NCBI RefSeq assembly: GCF_014451325.2
Contig: NZ_JACSCH020000006.1
Span: forward strand, 1 to 64,000
Origin: Streptomyces sp. CB02980
GTDB taxonomy: Bacteria > Actinomycetota > Actinomycetes > Streptomycetales > Streptomycetaceae
Length of the DNA: 64,000 nt
Direction of reading: 5' to 3'
Shown here: positions 9,971 to 17,404 of the stretch, piece after piece
How the letters are laid out: every line of letters begins with the position of its first letter
Position numbering within the stretch: the stretch's first letter is position 1
The notes under the pieces: generated by a model
The model's input: the letters and a program-made list of their open reading frames with translations, nothing else
Database searches by the model: none
What the model was told of the DNA's origin: nothing
Program-made: the position numbers and the translations under genes

Positions 9971-10261
9971 TTACTTGGCGCCGCCGGCCGCACCGCGGCG
10001 GATGCCGAGGCGGTCGACGAGCGTACGGAAGCGCGCGATGTCCTTCTTGGCCAGGTACTGCAGCAGGCGGCGGCGCTGGCCGACCAGGATCAGCAGACCA
10101 CGACGGGAGTGGTGGTCGTGCTTGTGCTGCTTGAGGTGCTCGGTCAGGTCCGAGATGCGGCGGGACAGCATCGCGACCTGGACCTCGGGAGAGCCGGTGT
10201 CGCCCTCCTTGGTGCCGAACTCGGCAAAGATCTGCTTCTTGACAGCGGCGTCGAGAGCCAC
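9971..10261 (-). CDS. rpsO: Ribosomal protein S15
   Basis: Small-subunit protein that binds 16S rRNA helices 20-22 early in 30S assembly. The 96-residue product has the S15 hallmarks TGSPEVQ, [19 protein letters not shown] and [14 protein letters not shown] at 10261 follows GAGGAG with 7-base spacing and gives the family length; the frame is open further upstream, but that extension is leader. It is the first gene of the rpsO-pnp operon. Confidence 0.97.
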   Translation of the reverse strand: MALDAAVKKQIFAEFGTKEGDTGSPEVQVAMLSRRISDLTEHLKQHKHDHHSRRGLLILVGQRRRLLQYLAKKDIARFRTLVDRLGIRRGAAGGAK

Positions 10262-10296
10262 GCGGTTCTCCTCGTTGGTTCGTGCGCCCGTGAGTG

Positions 10297-10318
10297 CCCC
10301 TGGTCTTGATCTCAGGGG
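10297..10318 (-). promoter_or_regulatory. rpsO: Hairpin in the rpsO leader
   Basis: CCCCTG at 10297-10302 pairs with CAGGGG at 10313-10318, about 36 bases before the rpsO GTG. S15 represses its own mRNA through leader structures in several bacteria. This short hairpin is in the right place for that, but it does not match a known S15 leader class that I can verify by eye. Confidence 0.3.
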
Positions 10319-10441
10319 AAGCTTCCGTGACTCGACGGGCGAAGGTCCGATGGGCGCAGCTTCCAGAGGATTCCGGGAGCGCGTACACAAACGGCCGTCA
10401 CACAGCGTACCAGCTCGCCGGAGCGCCCCCGGAGCAGACCT

Positions 10442-11920
10442 CTACTTGCTGGTCAAGGACCGGACCGTGGAGAAGACGTCGAGGACGGCGAGGCAGAGCG
10501 GGACGAGGGAGAGCAGGACGAGGCCCTCGGCCAGGTCGAGGAGGCGGCCCCAGAACGGGGAGAGGCCCTTCCTCGGGATGATCAGGCCGATCGCGGTGAT
10601 CAGCGCGGCTCCGGCGGCGACGGACGCGGTGAGCCAGATCGTACGGATGTCCAGGCCGCCCCGGTCGCCGTACATGAGGAGGTCCTTGACCAGGTCCGCC
10701 GGCGGGTTGAGGGAGAGGCCGAGGACGAGCAGCGCGATGGCGGCGATGCCGGCGACCAGGACGCAGACGACCTGCGAGGTGTAGCGGAAGAGGCGGGCGC
10801 GCAGCAGCATCGCGAGGCCGGCGGCGAGGGCGAGGAGCTGGCCCCACATGTTTCCGGCGAAGCCGAGGACGGCCGCGGAGCCGACGACGACCGCGGCGCA
10901 GCCGCCGACCAGGCCGAGGAGCATCTCGTGGCCGCGGCGGGCCTGGAGCGCGATGCGCTCCCCGTCGACGGGCTGGAGGTCGTCGCCGGCCGGCTGCTGC
11001 GGGTCGCCGTGGAACTCGTCGTCGGCGGCGCTGCGAGGGGCGGCGTAGCCGATGGGGAGCCGGGCGAAGCGGGCGGAGAGGCCGGGCAGGAAGGCGACGA
11101 GGCCGATGGCGACGGGGGCGCAGGCGGCGGCCGTCTCGGTGGCGGTCGACTCGGTGAGGATCGCCACGAAGGTCGCGAGGGTGCCGACGGTGGCGAGGAA
11201 GGTGGCGGCCACGAAGGGCGCGTCGCCGCTGGGGGTGAGCGCGACGAGCGCCACCGAGGCGACCAGGACGGTGACGCAGCCGAGCAGGAACTGGAGGCGG
11301 CCGGGGCCCTGGCCGGCGTCGGGGCCGACGATGCCGGAGCCGGCGATGAGCAGCAGCGGCAGCGCGCCCAGGCCGAGGGCGACGGCGGTGGCCCGGTCGC
11401 CGTACACGCGGGCGCGTACTCCGGCGAAGGCGGTGAGGAGGAATCCGGCGGCGCCCGCGATGATCCCGGGCAGGCTGTGCATGTCGTGCCGGATCGGGTC
11501 GGCGAACCAGAGCACGAAGCCCATCAGGACGAGGAGCAGCACGCCGCCGAGGAGTCCGGCGCCGCGCAGCAGCTCGTCGCTCCACAGGTGCCGGTCGCGG
11601 GTGACGGCGGAGGCGACGGCGTCGGACACGTCGTCGTAGACGGCCGGCGGCAGGGACTGGGCGAACGGGCGCAGGGAGAGCACCTCGCCGTCGAGGACCT
11701 GCTGGGCCGCGAGGGTGCGGGCTCCGTCGAGGACGGATCCGTCGCGGCGGACCAGGTGGTAGCCCGTGGGCGTACCGGCGGCCTGTGTCTGTCCGGTGAG
11801 GCGCAGGATCTCCGGGTAGACGTCGGCGACGGCGATGTCCTCCGGGAGCGCGACGTCGATGCGGCTGTCCGGCGCCACGACGGTGACGCGGCAGAAACCG
11901 GTCGCTGCGGTCGTACTCAC
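10442..11920 (-). CDS. eccD: Type VII secretion integral membrane protein EccD
   Basis: Channel-forming subunit of the ESX/type VII membrane complex. The 492-residue protein has an N-terminal ubiquitin-like (YukD-type) domain of about 90 residues starting STTAATGFCRVTVVAPDSRIDVALPE, a linker, then about 11 hydrophobic helices with the conserved loop around GYAAPRSA in the middle. GTG at 11920 is chosen: AGGGGG lies about 9 bases upstream and the ubiquitin-like domain starts directly. It is transcribed away from eccC across a 183-base gap and converges on nothing; rpsO lies downstream on the same strand. Identification rests on architecture and neighbours. Confidence 0.92.
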   Translation of the reverse strand: MSTTAATGFCRVTVVAPDSRIDVALPEDIAVADVYPEILRLTGQTQAAGTPTGYHLVRRDGSVLDGARTLAAQQVLDGEVLSLRPFAQSLPPAVYDDVSDAVASAVTRDRHLWSDELLRGAGLLGGVLLLVLMGFVLWFADPIRHDMHSLPGIIAGAAGFLLTAFAGVRARVYGDRATAVALGLGALPLLLIAGSGIVGPDAGQGPGRLQFLLGCVTVLVASVALVALTPSGDAPFVAATFLATVGTLATFVAILTESTATETAAACAPVAIGLVAFLPGLSARFARLPIGYAAPRSAADDEFHGDPQQPAGDDLQPVDGERIALQARRGHEMLLGLVGGCAAVVVGSAAVLGFAGNMWGQLLALAAGLAMLLRARLFRYTSQVVCVLVAGIAAIALLVLGLSLNPPADLVKDLLMYGDRGGLDIRTIWLTASVAAGAALITAIGLIIPRKGLSPFWGRLLDLAEGLVLLSLVPLCLAVLDVFSTVRSLTSK

Positions 11921-11973
11921 GTGTCTGGACCCCCTGATTCGCGGTTGCGCACGATGCGCGCGCCACCCTACCG

Positions 11974-12012
11974 GGGACGGCGGGTGAGGGCTGCAAGTAG
12001 GATCGCCGTCCC
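11974..12012 (+). promoter_or_regulatory. Probable eccC promoter region with inverted repeat
   Basis: TAGGAT at 11998-12003 fits the streptomycete -10 consensus for transcription toward eccC. It is flanked by a perfect 9-bp inverted repeat, GGGACGGCG at 11974-11982 and CGCCGTCCC at 12004-12012, which would place an operator or a 5' hairpin on the promoter. No clear -35 is seen. The leader would be about 95 bases. Confidence 0.4.
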
Positions 12013-12095
12013 ATGGGGGAAGTCCGTGTGCCCGGCTGCCGACAGGGGTGCCGGGCGGATGCTCCCGCCACGAGCCCACCTCCAACGAGGGATTG

Positions 12096-12107
12096 ATGCG
12101 CCGGTGA
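12096..12107 (+). other. Three-codon ORF overlapping the eccC start
   Basis: ATG CGC CGG TGA at 12096-12107 has its own ribosome binding site, GAGGG at 12087-12091 with 4-base spacing. Its TGA overlaps the eccC GTG (GTGA at 12104-12107). The eccC GTG itself is 12 bases from GAGGG, which is long. The arrangement suggests that ribosomes may finish the tiny ORF and restart on eccC. Confidence 0.4.
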
Positions 12108-15100
12108 GCCAGATCGTCGTCAAACGCCCGCCGAGGTCTCTTCCGCCGGAAGTGCCCGGTGGGGAACTGGTCCTGGAGTCTCCGCCGGAACTCCCGCGGG
12201 GACAGCAGGAGTCGGCGCTGATGCAGCTCCTGCCGATGCTCGGCATGGGTTCTTCGGTGGTGTTCTTCTTCATGACGCCGTCGCCGATCATGCGGATCAT
12301 GGGCACGCTGATGCTTGCCTCGACGGTCGCGATGGCCGTCGCCCAGTTCGTGAGATTCCGTCGCGGTACGCAGGGGCAAATGTCCGATGTCCGCCGCGAC
12401 TACCTCAAATACCTCGCGCAGACCCGGCGTACGGTCCGGCGCACGGCCCACAAGCAGCGGGACGCGCAGCTGTATCTGCACCCGTCCCCCGAGCAGTTGT
12501 GGTCGGTCGTGGCCGAGGGCTCGCGGGTGTGGGAGCGCCGGGTCGGCGACCACGACTTCGGGCAGGCGCGGATAGGGCTCGGGGCACAGCAGTTGGCGAC
12601 GCCGCTCGTGGCGCCGGACACGGCTCCGGTGGACGAGCTTGAGCCGCTGTGCGCGGGTGCGATGCAGCAGTTCCTCGCGGTGCACGGCACCCTGGACGGG
12701 CTGCCGATGGCGGTCTCGATGCGGGCGTTCTACCACGTGACGGTGTCCGGTGAGCCGGAGTCGGCGCAGGCGGCGGCGCGTGCCCTGGTGGCGCAGCTGG
12801 TGACCCTGCACTCCCCCGACGACCTGATGCTCGCGGTGGTCGCGACCCGGCCGGCGCAGGAGCGCTGGGACTGGACGAAGTGGCTGCCGCACACGCAGGT
12901 GCCGGGGCAGGTCGACGGGGCCGGCACGAAGCGTCTGTTCGGCGACGACCTCGCTGAGCTGGAGCAGTTGGTCCGCTCGAAGCTGGACGGTCGGCCGCGG
13001 TTCTCCCGGGAGAACCAGCCGGTGCTCGACCAGCCGCACGTGGTGGTGGTCCTCGACTCCGATTCCACCCGCGGTGGTCTGGTGCCGCCGGACTCGCTGC
13101 TCGCGGCGGCCGAGGGCCTCCAGGGCGTGACGATCGTGGAGGTCGTCTCCGGCGACCTCGACGAGCCGCGCGGTGGTCTGTCCGTGGTCGTACGGCCGGG
13201 CCGGCTGCGGCTGGAGTCGGGTGGCGGTTTCGCGTACGAGGGTCTGCCGGACGGCGTCTCGCTGCCCGCGGCGGAGGCGCTGGCCCGTCAGCTGGCCCCG
13301 CTGAAGATGGGCGGCGGGGACGACGACGAGCCGCTGCTCGCCAATCTGGACTTCACGGATCTGCTGAACCTGGGCGACGCGGCCTCGGTGGACGTGGCGC
13401 GGACCTGGCGGCCCCGTTCGGTGGCCGAGCGCCTCCGGGTGCCGATCGGTGTCGGCGAGGACGGCCAGCCGGTCATGCTCGACCTCAAGGAGGCCGCACA
13501 GGAGGGCATGGGCCCGCACGGTCTGTGCGTGGGCGCCACGGGTTCCGGAAAGTCGGAGCTGCTGCGGACGCTGGTCCTGGGTCTCGCGGTGACGCACTCC
13601 TCGGAGACGCTGAACTTCGTCCTCGCGGACTTCAAGGGCGGCGCGACCTTCGCGGGCATGTCGCAGATGCCGCACGTGGCGGCGGTCATCACCAACCTGT
13701 CGGACGACCTGACGCTCGTCGACCGCATGGGCGACGCGATCCGCGGTGAGCTGCAGCGGCGTCAGGAGCTGCTGCGGTCGGCCGGCAACTACGCCAACAT
13801 CCACGACTACGAGAAGGCGCGCGCGGCGGGCGCCCCGCTCGAACCGCTCGCCTCGCTGGTCCTGGTGATCGACGAGTTCTCCGAGCTCCTCACCGCCAAG
13901 CCGGACTTCATCGACATGTTCATCCAGATCGGCCGCATCGGCCGCTCCCTGGGTGTGCATCTGCTGCTCGCCTCGCAGCGCCTGGAGGAGGGCAAGCTGC
14001 GCGGCCTGGACACGTACCTCTCGTACCGGATCGGTCTGCGGACCTTCTCGGCGGCGGAGTCGCGGACGGCGATCGGTGTGCCGGACGCGTACCACCTGCC
14101 CTCGGTGCCGGGTTCGGGCTATCTGAAGTTCGGTACGGACGAGATGACCCGCTTCAAGGCGGCGTACGTCTCGGGCACGTACCGGACGGGCGGGCCGCGG
14201 CTGGAGATCGGGCACCTGCCCGTGGAGCGGCGTCCCGCGCTGTTCACGGCGGCGCCGGTGCCCGTCGTGTACGCGGCGCCGGACCCGGCGTACCTCGCGC
14301 GGCAGCGGGCGGAGGAGGACGACGCGCTCGCGGACACCGTCCTCGACGTGATCGTGCGCCGCCTGGAGGGCCAGGGCGTGCCCGCGCACCAGGTGTGGCT
14401 GCCGCCGCTCGACCAGGCGCCGTCGCTCGACCAGCTGCTTCCGGGTCTCGCGCAGACCGCGGACCGGGGGCTCACGGCGACCGAGTACACGCGTCAGGGC
14501 GGGCTCACGGTGCCGCTCGGCCTCATCGACAAGCCGTTCGAGCAGCGGCGCGAGGTGCTGTACCGGGACTTCTCCGGCGCGGCGGGCCACATGATGGTGG
14601 TCGGCGGTCCGCAGTCCGGCAAGTCGACGATGATGCGCACGCTCATCTCGTCGTTCGCGCTCACCCACACCCCGGCCGAGGTGCAGTTCTACTGCCTGGA
14701 CTTCGGTGGTGGCGGCATGGTGTCGCTCGCCGATCTGCCGCACGTCGGCGGGGTGGCGTCCCGGCTGGACCCGGAGCGGGTGCGGCGTACGGTCGCCGAG
14801 GTGATGGGCGTGCTGAACCGGCGCGAGGAGTTCTTCCGCTCGCACTCCATCGACTCGATCGCGACCTACCGGCGCAAGCGGGCCGCAGGCGAACTGCCCG
14901 GCGAGGCCTGGGGCGACGTCTTCCTGGTCGTGGACGGCTGGGGCGGTTTCCGCAACGACTACGACGTGCTGGAGCCGATCGTCTCCGACATCGCCGCGCG
15001 CGGTCTCGGCTACGGCATCCACGTGGTGATCACCGCCTCCCGGTACATGGAGGTGCGTGCGGCGCTGAAGGACCAGATGCTGGGCCGGCTCGAACTGCGG

Positions 15101-16072
15101 CTCGGTGACGTCATGGACTCCGAGTTCGACCGCAAGGTCGCGGCGAACGTGCCGCCCGGCGTGCCGGGTCGCGGCCAGGTGCCCGAGAAGCTGCACTTCA
15201 TGGGCGCGCTGCCGCGGATCGACGGATCGAGTTCGGCCGCCGACCTGTCGGACGGCACGGCGGCGTTCGTACGGTCGGTGCAGGCGTCCTGGACCGGGGC
15301 CCCGGCCCCCGCGGTGCGACTGCTGCCGCGCAAGCTGTCGGCGGACCGACTGCCGAAGGGCTTCGAGTACCCGCAGCACGGCATCGCGATCGGCATCGAC
15401 GAGACGAACCTGGAGCCGGTGTTCGTCGACTTCGAGTCGGACCCGTTCTTCCTGATCTTCGGCGAGAGCGAGTCCGGCAAGACGGCGCTGCTGCGGCTCA
15501 TCGCCAAGCAGCTGTGCGAGCGGTACACGCCGGAGCAGGCGCGGATCGTGGTGGGCGACTACCGGCGGACGATGCTGGAGGCGGTCGCGCCCTCGCACCT
15601 CCTGGAGTACGCGCCGATGGCCTCCGCCATGCAGATGCACATGGAGGCCATCAACACGGTGATGGGGAAGCGGGCGCCGAAGCCCGACATCACACCGCAG
15701 CAGCTGCGCGACCGCAGCTGGTGGACGGGTCCGCAACTGTACGTCCTGGTCGACGACTTCGAGCTGGTGGCCACCAACTCGGGGAACCCGCTGGCGGTCC
15801 TGGTGGAGAACCTGCCGTTCGCACGGGACGTCGGCATCCGGTTCATCGTGGCGCGCAGCGCCGGTGGTGCCTCCCGGGCGATGTACGAGCCGTTCATGCA
15901 GCGCGTGAAGGAGCTGGGCGCGCAGGGCGTGGTCCTCTCCGGCGACCCGCAGGAGGGCGACATCCTGGGCAGCGTCCGGGCACGGCCGATGCCTCCGGGC
16001 CGGGGCACGTTCGTGTCGCGGAAGCGGGGCACGCCGCTGGTGCAGCTGGGCTGGCTGCCGGAACAGCACTGA
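12104..16072 (+). CDS. eccC: Type VII secretion FtsK/SpoIIIE-type ATPase EccC
   Basis: Motor of the ESX/type VII system that recognises WXG100 substrates. The 1322-residue single-chain protein has two membrane helices at about 42-58 and 62-84, then three FtsK-like ATPase domains with Walker A motifs GATGSGKS at 477-484, GGPQSGKST at 834-842 and GESESGKT at 1120-1127. The first domain has an LVLVIDEFSELL Walker B. Mycobacterial EccC is often split into Ca and Cb; here it is fused, as usual in Streptomyces. GTG at 12104 matches the conserved SQIVVKRPPR start, but its ribosome binding site is better placed for a 3-codon ORF just upstream. Divergent from eccD; followed by a DUF397 gene. Confidence 0.96.
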   Translation: MSQIVVKRPPRSLPPEVPGGELVLESPPELPRGQQESALMQLLPMLGMGSSVVFFFMTPSPIMRIMGTLMLASTVAMAVAQFVRFRRGTQGQMSDVRRDYLKYLAQTRRTVRRTAHKQRDAQLYLHPSPEQLWSVVAEGSRVWERRVGDHDFGQARIGLGAQQLATPLVAPDTAPVDELEPLCAGAMQQFLAVHGTLDGLPMAVSMRAFYHVTVSGEPESAQAAARALVAQLVTLHSPDDLMLAVVATRPAQERWDWTKWLPHTQVPGQVDGAGTKRLFGDDLAELEQLVRSKLDGRPRFSRENQPVLDQPHVVVVLDSDSTRGGLVPPDSLLAAAEGLQGVTIVEVVSGDLDEPRGGLSVVVRPGRLRLESGGGFAYEGLPDGVSLPAAEALARQLAPLKMGGGDDDEPLLANLDFTDLLNLGDAASVDVARTWRPRSVAERLRVPIGVGEDGQPVMLDLKEAAQEGMGPHGLCVGATGSGKSELLRTLVLGLAVTHSSETLNFVLADFKGGATFAGMSQMPHVAAVITNLSDDLTLVDRMGDAIRGELQRRQELLRSAGNYANIHDYEKARAAGAPLEPLASLVLVIDEFSELLTAKPDFIDMFIQIGRIGRSLGVHLLLASQRLEEGKLRGLDTYLSYRIGLRTFSAAESRTAIGVPDAYHLPSVPGSGYLKFGTDEMTRFKAAYVSGTYRTGGPRLEIGHLPVERRPALFTAAPVPVVYAAPDPAYLARQRAEEDDALADTVLDVIVRRLEGQGVPAHQVWLPPLDQAPSLDQLLPGLAQTADRGLTATEYTRQGGLTVPLGLIDKPFEQRREVLYRDFSGAAGHMMVVGGPQSGKSTMMRTLISSFALTHTPAEVQFYCLDFGGGGMVSLADLPHVGGVASRLDPERVRRTVAEVMGVLNRREEFFRSHSIDSIATYRRKRAAGELPGEAWGDVFLVVDGWGGFRNDYDVLEPIVSDIAARGLGYGIHVVITASRYMEVRAALKDQMLGRLELRLGDVMDSEFDRKVAANVPPGVPGRGQVPEKLHFMGALPRIDGSSSAADLSDGTAAFVRSVQASWTGAPAPAVRLLPRKLSADRLPKGFEYPQHGIAIGIDETNLEPVFVDFESDPFFLIFGESESGKTALLRLIAKQLCERYTPEQARIVVGDYRRTMLEAVAPSHLLEYAPMASAMQMHMEAINTVMGKRAPKPDITPQQLRDRSWWTGPQLYVLVDDFELVATNSGNPLAVLVENLPFARDVGIRFIVARSAGGASRAMYEPFMQRVKELGAQGVVLSGDPQEGDILGSVRARPMPPGRGTFVSRKRGTPLVQLGWLPEQH

Positions 16073-16088
16073 CGGAGCGGGCCGGACG

Positions 16089-16150
16089 GGCGGGGGAATT
16101 CCCGCCGACCGGGTACGGCGGTCCCACTACTGTGGGAGGGACCGCCGTAC
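16089..16150 (+). terminator. Two tandem hairpins between eccC and the DUF397 gene
   Basis: The larger is a perfect 13-bp inverted repeat, GTACGGCGGTCCC at 16113-16125 and GGGACCGCCGTAC at 16138-16150, with a 12-base loop. A smaller one, GGCGGG...CCCGCC, spans about 16089-16106. They lie 16 bases after eccC and end 21 bases before the DUF397 start, so they may end or attenuate the eccC transcript. Confidence 0.5.
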
Positions 16151-16171
16151 CACCGCGAAGGGAACGCGCCG

Positions 16172-16465
16172 ATGACCGACGCAGACACGAGCACGACCAG
16201 CGCCGACAGCGCCGCCGACGCCGCTCTGGCCGCCGAGAAGCAGCGCCAGAAGGACGAGCTGTACGCGCTCGACATCTCGGGCGTCTCGTGGGAGGGCGCT
16301 CCCGGGACGAGCCCGGACGAGGAGCGCGTGGAGATCGCCCGGCTCCCCGAGGGGGCGGTGGCGATGCGTTCGTCCCTCGACAAGGACACGGTGCTGCGGT
16401 ACACGAAGGCCGAGTGGGACGCGTTCGTCCTCGGGGCCCGGGACGGCGAGTTCGACCTGCGGTGA
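16172..16465 (+). CDS. DUF397 domain protein
   Basis: 97-residue acidic protein. Residues 30-97 follow the DUF397 pattern: a W-containing start (LDISGVSWEGAPG), a central V-E-I-A-R-L segment, VAMRSSLDKDTVLRYTKAEW and a GEFD ending. DUF397 proteins in Streptomyces often pair with helix-turn-helix regulators as small interaction partners, but no such regulator is adjacent here. AAGGGAA lies 8 bases before the ATG. It sits between the ATPase gene eccC and the convergent esxA, so a role tied to the secretion system is possible, only by position. Confidence 0.8.
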   Translation: MTDADTSTTSADSAADAALAAEKQRQKDELYALDISGVSWEGAPGTSPDEERVEIARLPEGAVAMRSSLDKDTVLRYTKAEWDAFVLGARDGEFDLR

Positions 16466-16478
16466 CGCGCGGACATAC

Positions 16479-16515
16479 GTGAGGGGGTGGCCCGTCGTAC
16501 GGGCCACCCCCTCAC
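16479..16515. terminator. Bidirectional terminator between DUF397 gene and esxA
   Basis: Perfect 15-bp stem, GTGAGGGGGTGGCCC at 16479-16493 with GGGCCACCCCCTCAC at 16501-16515, and a 7-base loop. It lies 13 bases after one stop and 16 bases from the convergent esxA stop, so it can serve both genes. Confidence 0.85.
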
Positions 16516-16531
16516 GCGTGCTCGCCGGGTC

Positions 16532-16822
16532 TCACATCATGCGGAACCGGGCGGCGTTGCCCTTGTCGGTGTCCTGGTAGCCCATGACCGACTCGTCGAG
16601 GAGCTGGGCGATGCGCGCCAGGTCCTGGTTCATGCCGGCCATGTCGCGAGTGATGCGGTCCTGGGTCTCGCGGTAGGCGACCTTCGCCTCACCTTCCCAG
16701 TTGGAGGCGACACGGTTGACCTCGGCCATGAGGTCGTCGAGCTTCTGGGTGAGCGTGGTGGAGGTCAGGCGGGTGTCGGCCGCCGCCTGCGTCACGGTGT
16801 CGTAATTGACCGCAGTGGTCAT
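16532..16822 (-). CDS. esxA: WXG100 secretion substrate EsxA-like
   Basis: 96-residue helical-hairpin protein of the WXG100 family, the class of small dimeric substrates exported by type VII systems. The turn motif is WEG at 42-44 (NWEGEAK). A general secretion motif YxxxD is seen at Y82-D86 near the C-terminus, in the unfolded tail that EccC recognises in related systems. It lies 52 bases downstream of the second WXG100 gene and ends at a strong bidirectional terminator. In Streptomyces the esxBA pair is known to be secreted as a heterodimer and to affect sporulation; assignment of the letters A and B here follows gene order and is not certain. Confidence 0.9.
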   Translation of the reverse strand: MTTAVNYDTVTQAAADTRLTSTTLTQKLDDLMAEVNRVASNWEGEAKVAYRETQDRITRDMAGMNQDLARIAQLLDESVMGYQDTDKGNAARFRMM

Positions 16823-16874
16823 GATGATGACTCCTGAAGTGAGAGTGGCGCGGAGGAGTGGGTGAGGACGGGGC

Positions 16875-17210
16875 TCAGACGCCCAGGATGGCGCTCTGGC
16901 CGCCGCCGCTGTTGTCCATGGTGCGGAAGGACCGGAGGCGGTCCTCCTCCTCGCGCGAGAACCCGTCGGCGCTCATGCGCATCATCTCTTCGAGGTTGGA
17001 GAGCTCCTGGCGCATGCTGCGCAGGCGCTGGTTCAGGTCGTTCTGGACCCGGTCGTACTCCTTGCTCGCAGCACCCTGCCAGCCCGCCTGGACGCGGTCC
17101 ACCACGCTGTTGAGCGAGGTGATGCGGGACTGGAGCTCGTCGGAGAAGTCCTGGATCCGGCCGGCGAGCTTGACTTGTTCGGCACTGGTTACGTTCAGGT
17201 CTTTCGACAT
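16875..17210 (-). CDS. esxB: WXG100 secretion substrate EsxB-like
   Basis: 111-residue WXG100 protein with the turn motif WQG at 44-46 (GWQGAASKEY) between two long helices. The C-terminal tail lacks a YxxxD/E motif: the matching stretch is F-S-R-E-E near 84. So in this pair only the other subunit seems to carry the tail signal, as in mycobacterial Esx dimers. GAAGGAAGAAGGGG precedes the ATG. A promoter with a palindrome is visible in the 190-base gap upstream, so esxB-esxA can be expressed apart from eccB-mycP. Confidence 0.9.
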   Translation of the reverse strand: MSKDLNVTSAEQVKLAGRIQDFSDELQSRITSLNSVVDRVQAGWQGAASKEYDRVQNDLNQRLRSMRQELSNLEEMMRMSADGFSREEEDRLRSFRTMDNSGGGQSAILGV

Positions 17211-17333
17211 CTTGCCCCTTCTTCCTTCGGTGACGTCGACGGCTGGGCCGTCGGGCCATCCGGTCGTGATGCGGACGGGAATCTTCTGATGCCGCCCCCG
17301 TGCTGGGATCGCACTGTCGTGCGCCCAGCGGTC

Positions 17334-17366
17334 ACTTTAACCATTGACGGCGGCAGTTCCAACTGC
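17334..17366 (-). promoter_or_regulatory. esxBA promoter with palindromic operator
   Basis: On the minus strand TTGGAA (17362-17357) and TAAAGT (17339-17334) are separated by exactly 17 bases, a good -35/-10 pair, about 120 bases before esxB. The -35 lies within a perfect palindrome, GCAGTT-CC-AACTGC at 17353-17366, that could bind a dimeric regulator and block the polymerase. Confidence 0.5.
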
Positions 17367-17384
17367 AAAGGAGGGTCGGGATAC

Positions 17385-17404
17385 TTGACCGACACGCCGG
17401 TCAA
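17385..17404 (-). terminator. Small hairpin at the mycP stop codon
   Basis: TTGACCG at 17385-17391 and CGGTCAA at 17398-17404 form a 7-bp inverted repeat with a 6-base loop that includes the mycP stop codon. It is short for a terminator and may instead act as a processing or regulatory site. Confidence 0.3.

Noticed and set aside
10442-16069. 1875-residue open frame on the minus strand running from eccD back through eccC
   Set aside because: Only the eccD part (to 11920) is real. The rest is antisense to eccC with low-complexity Arg/His/Leu composition.
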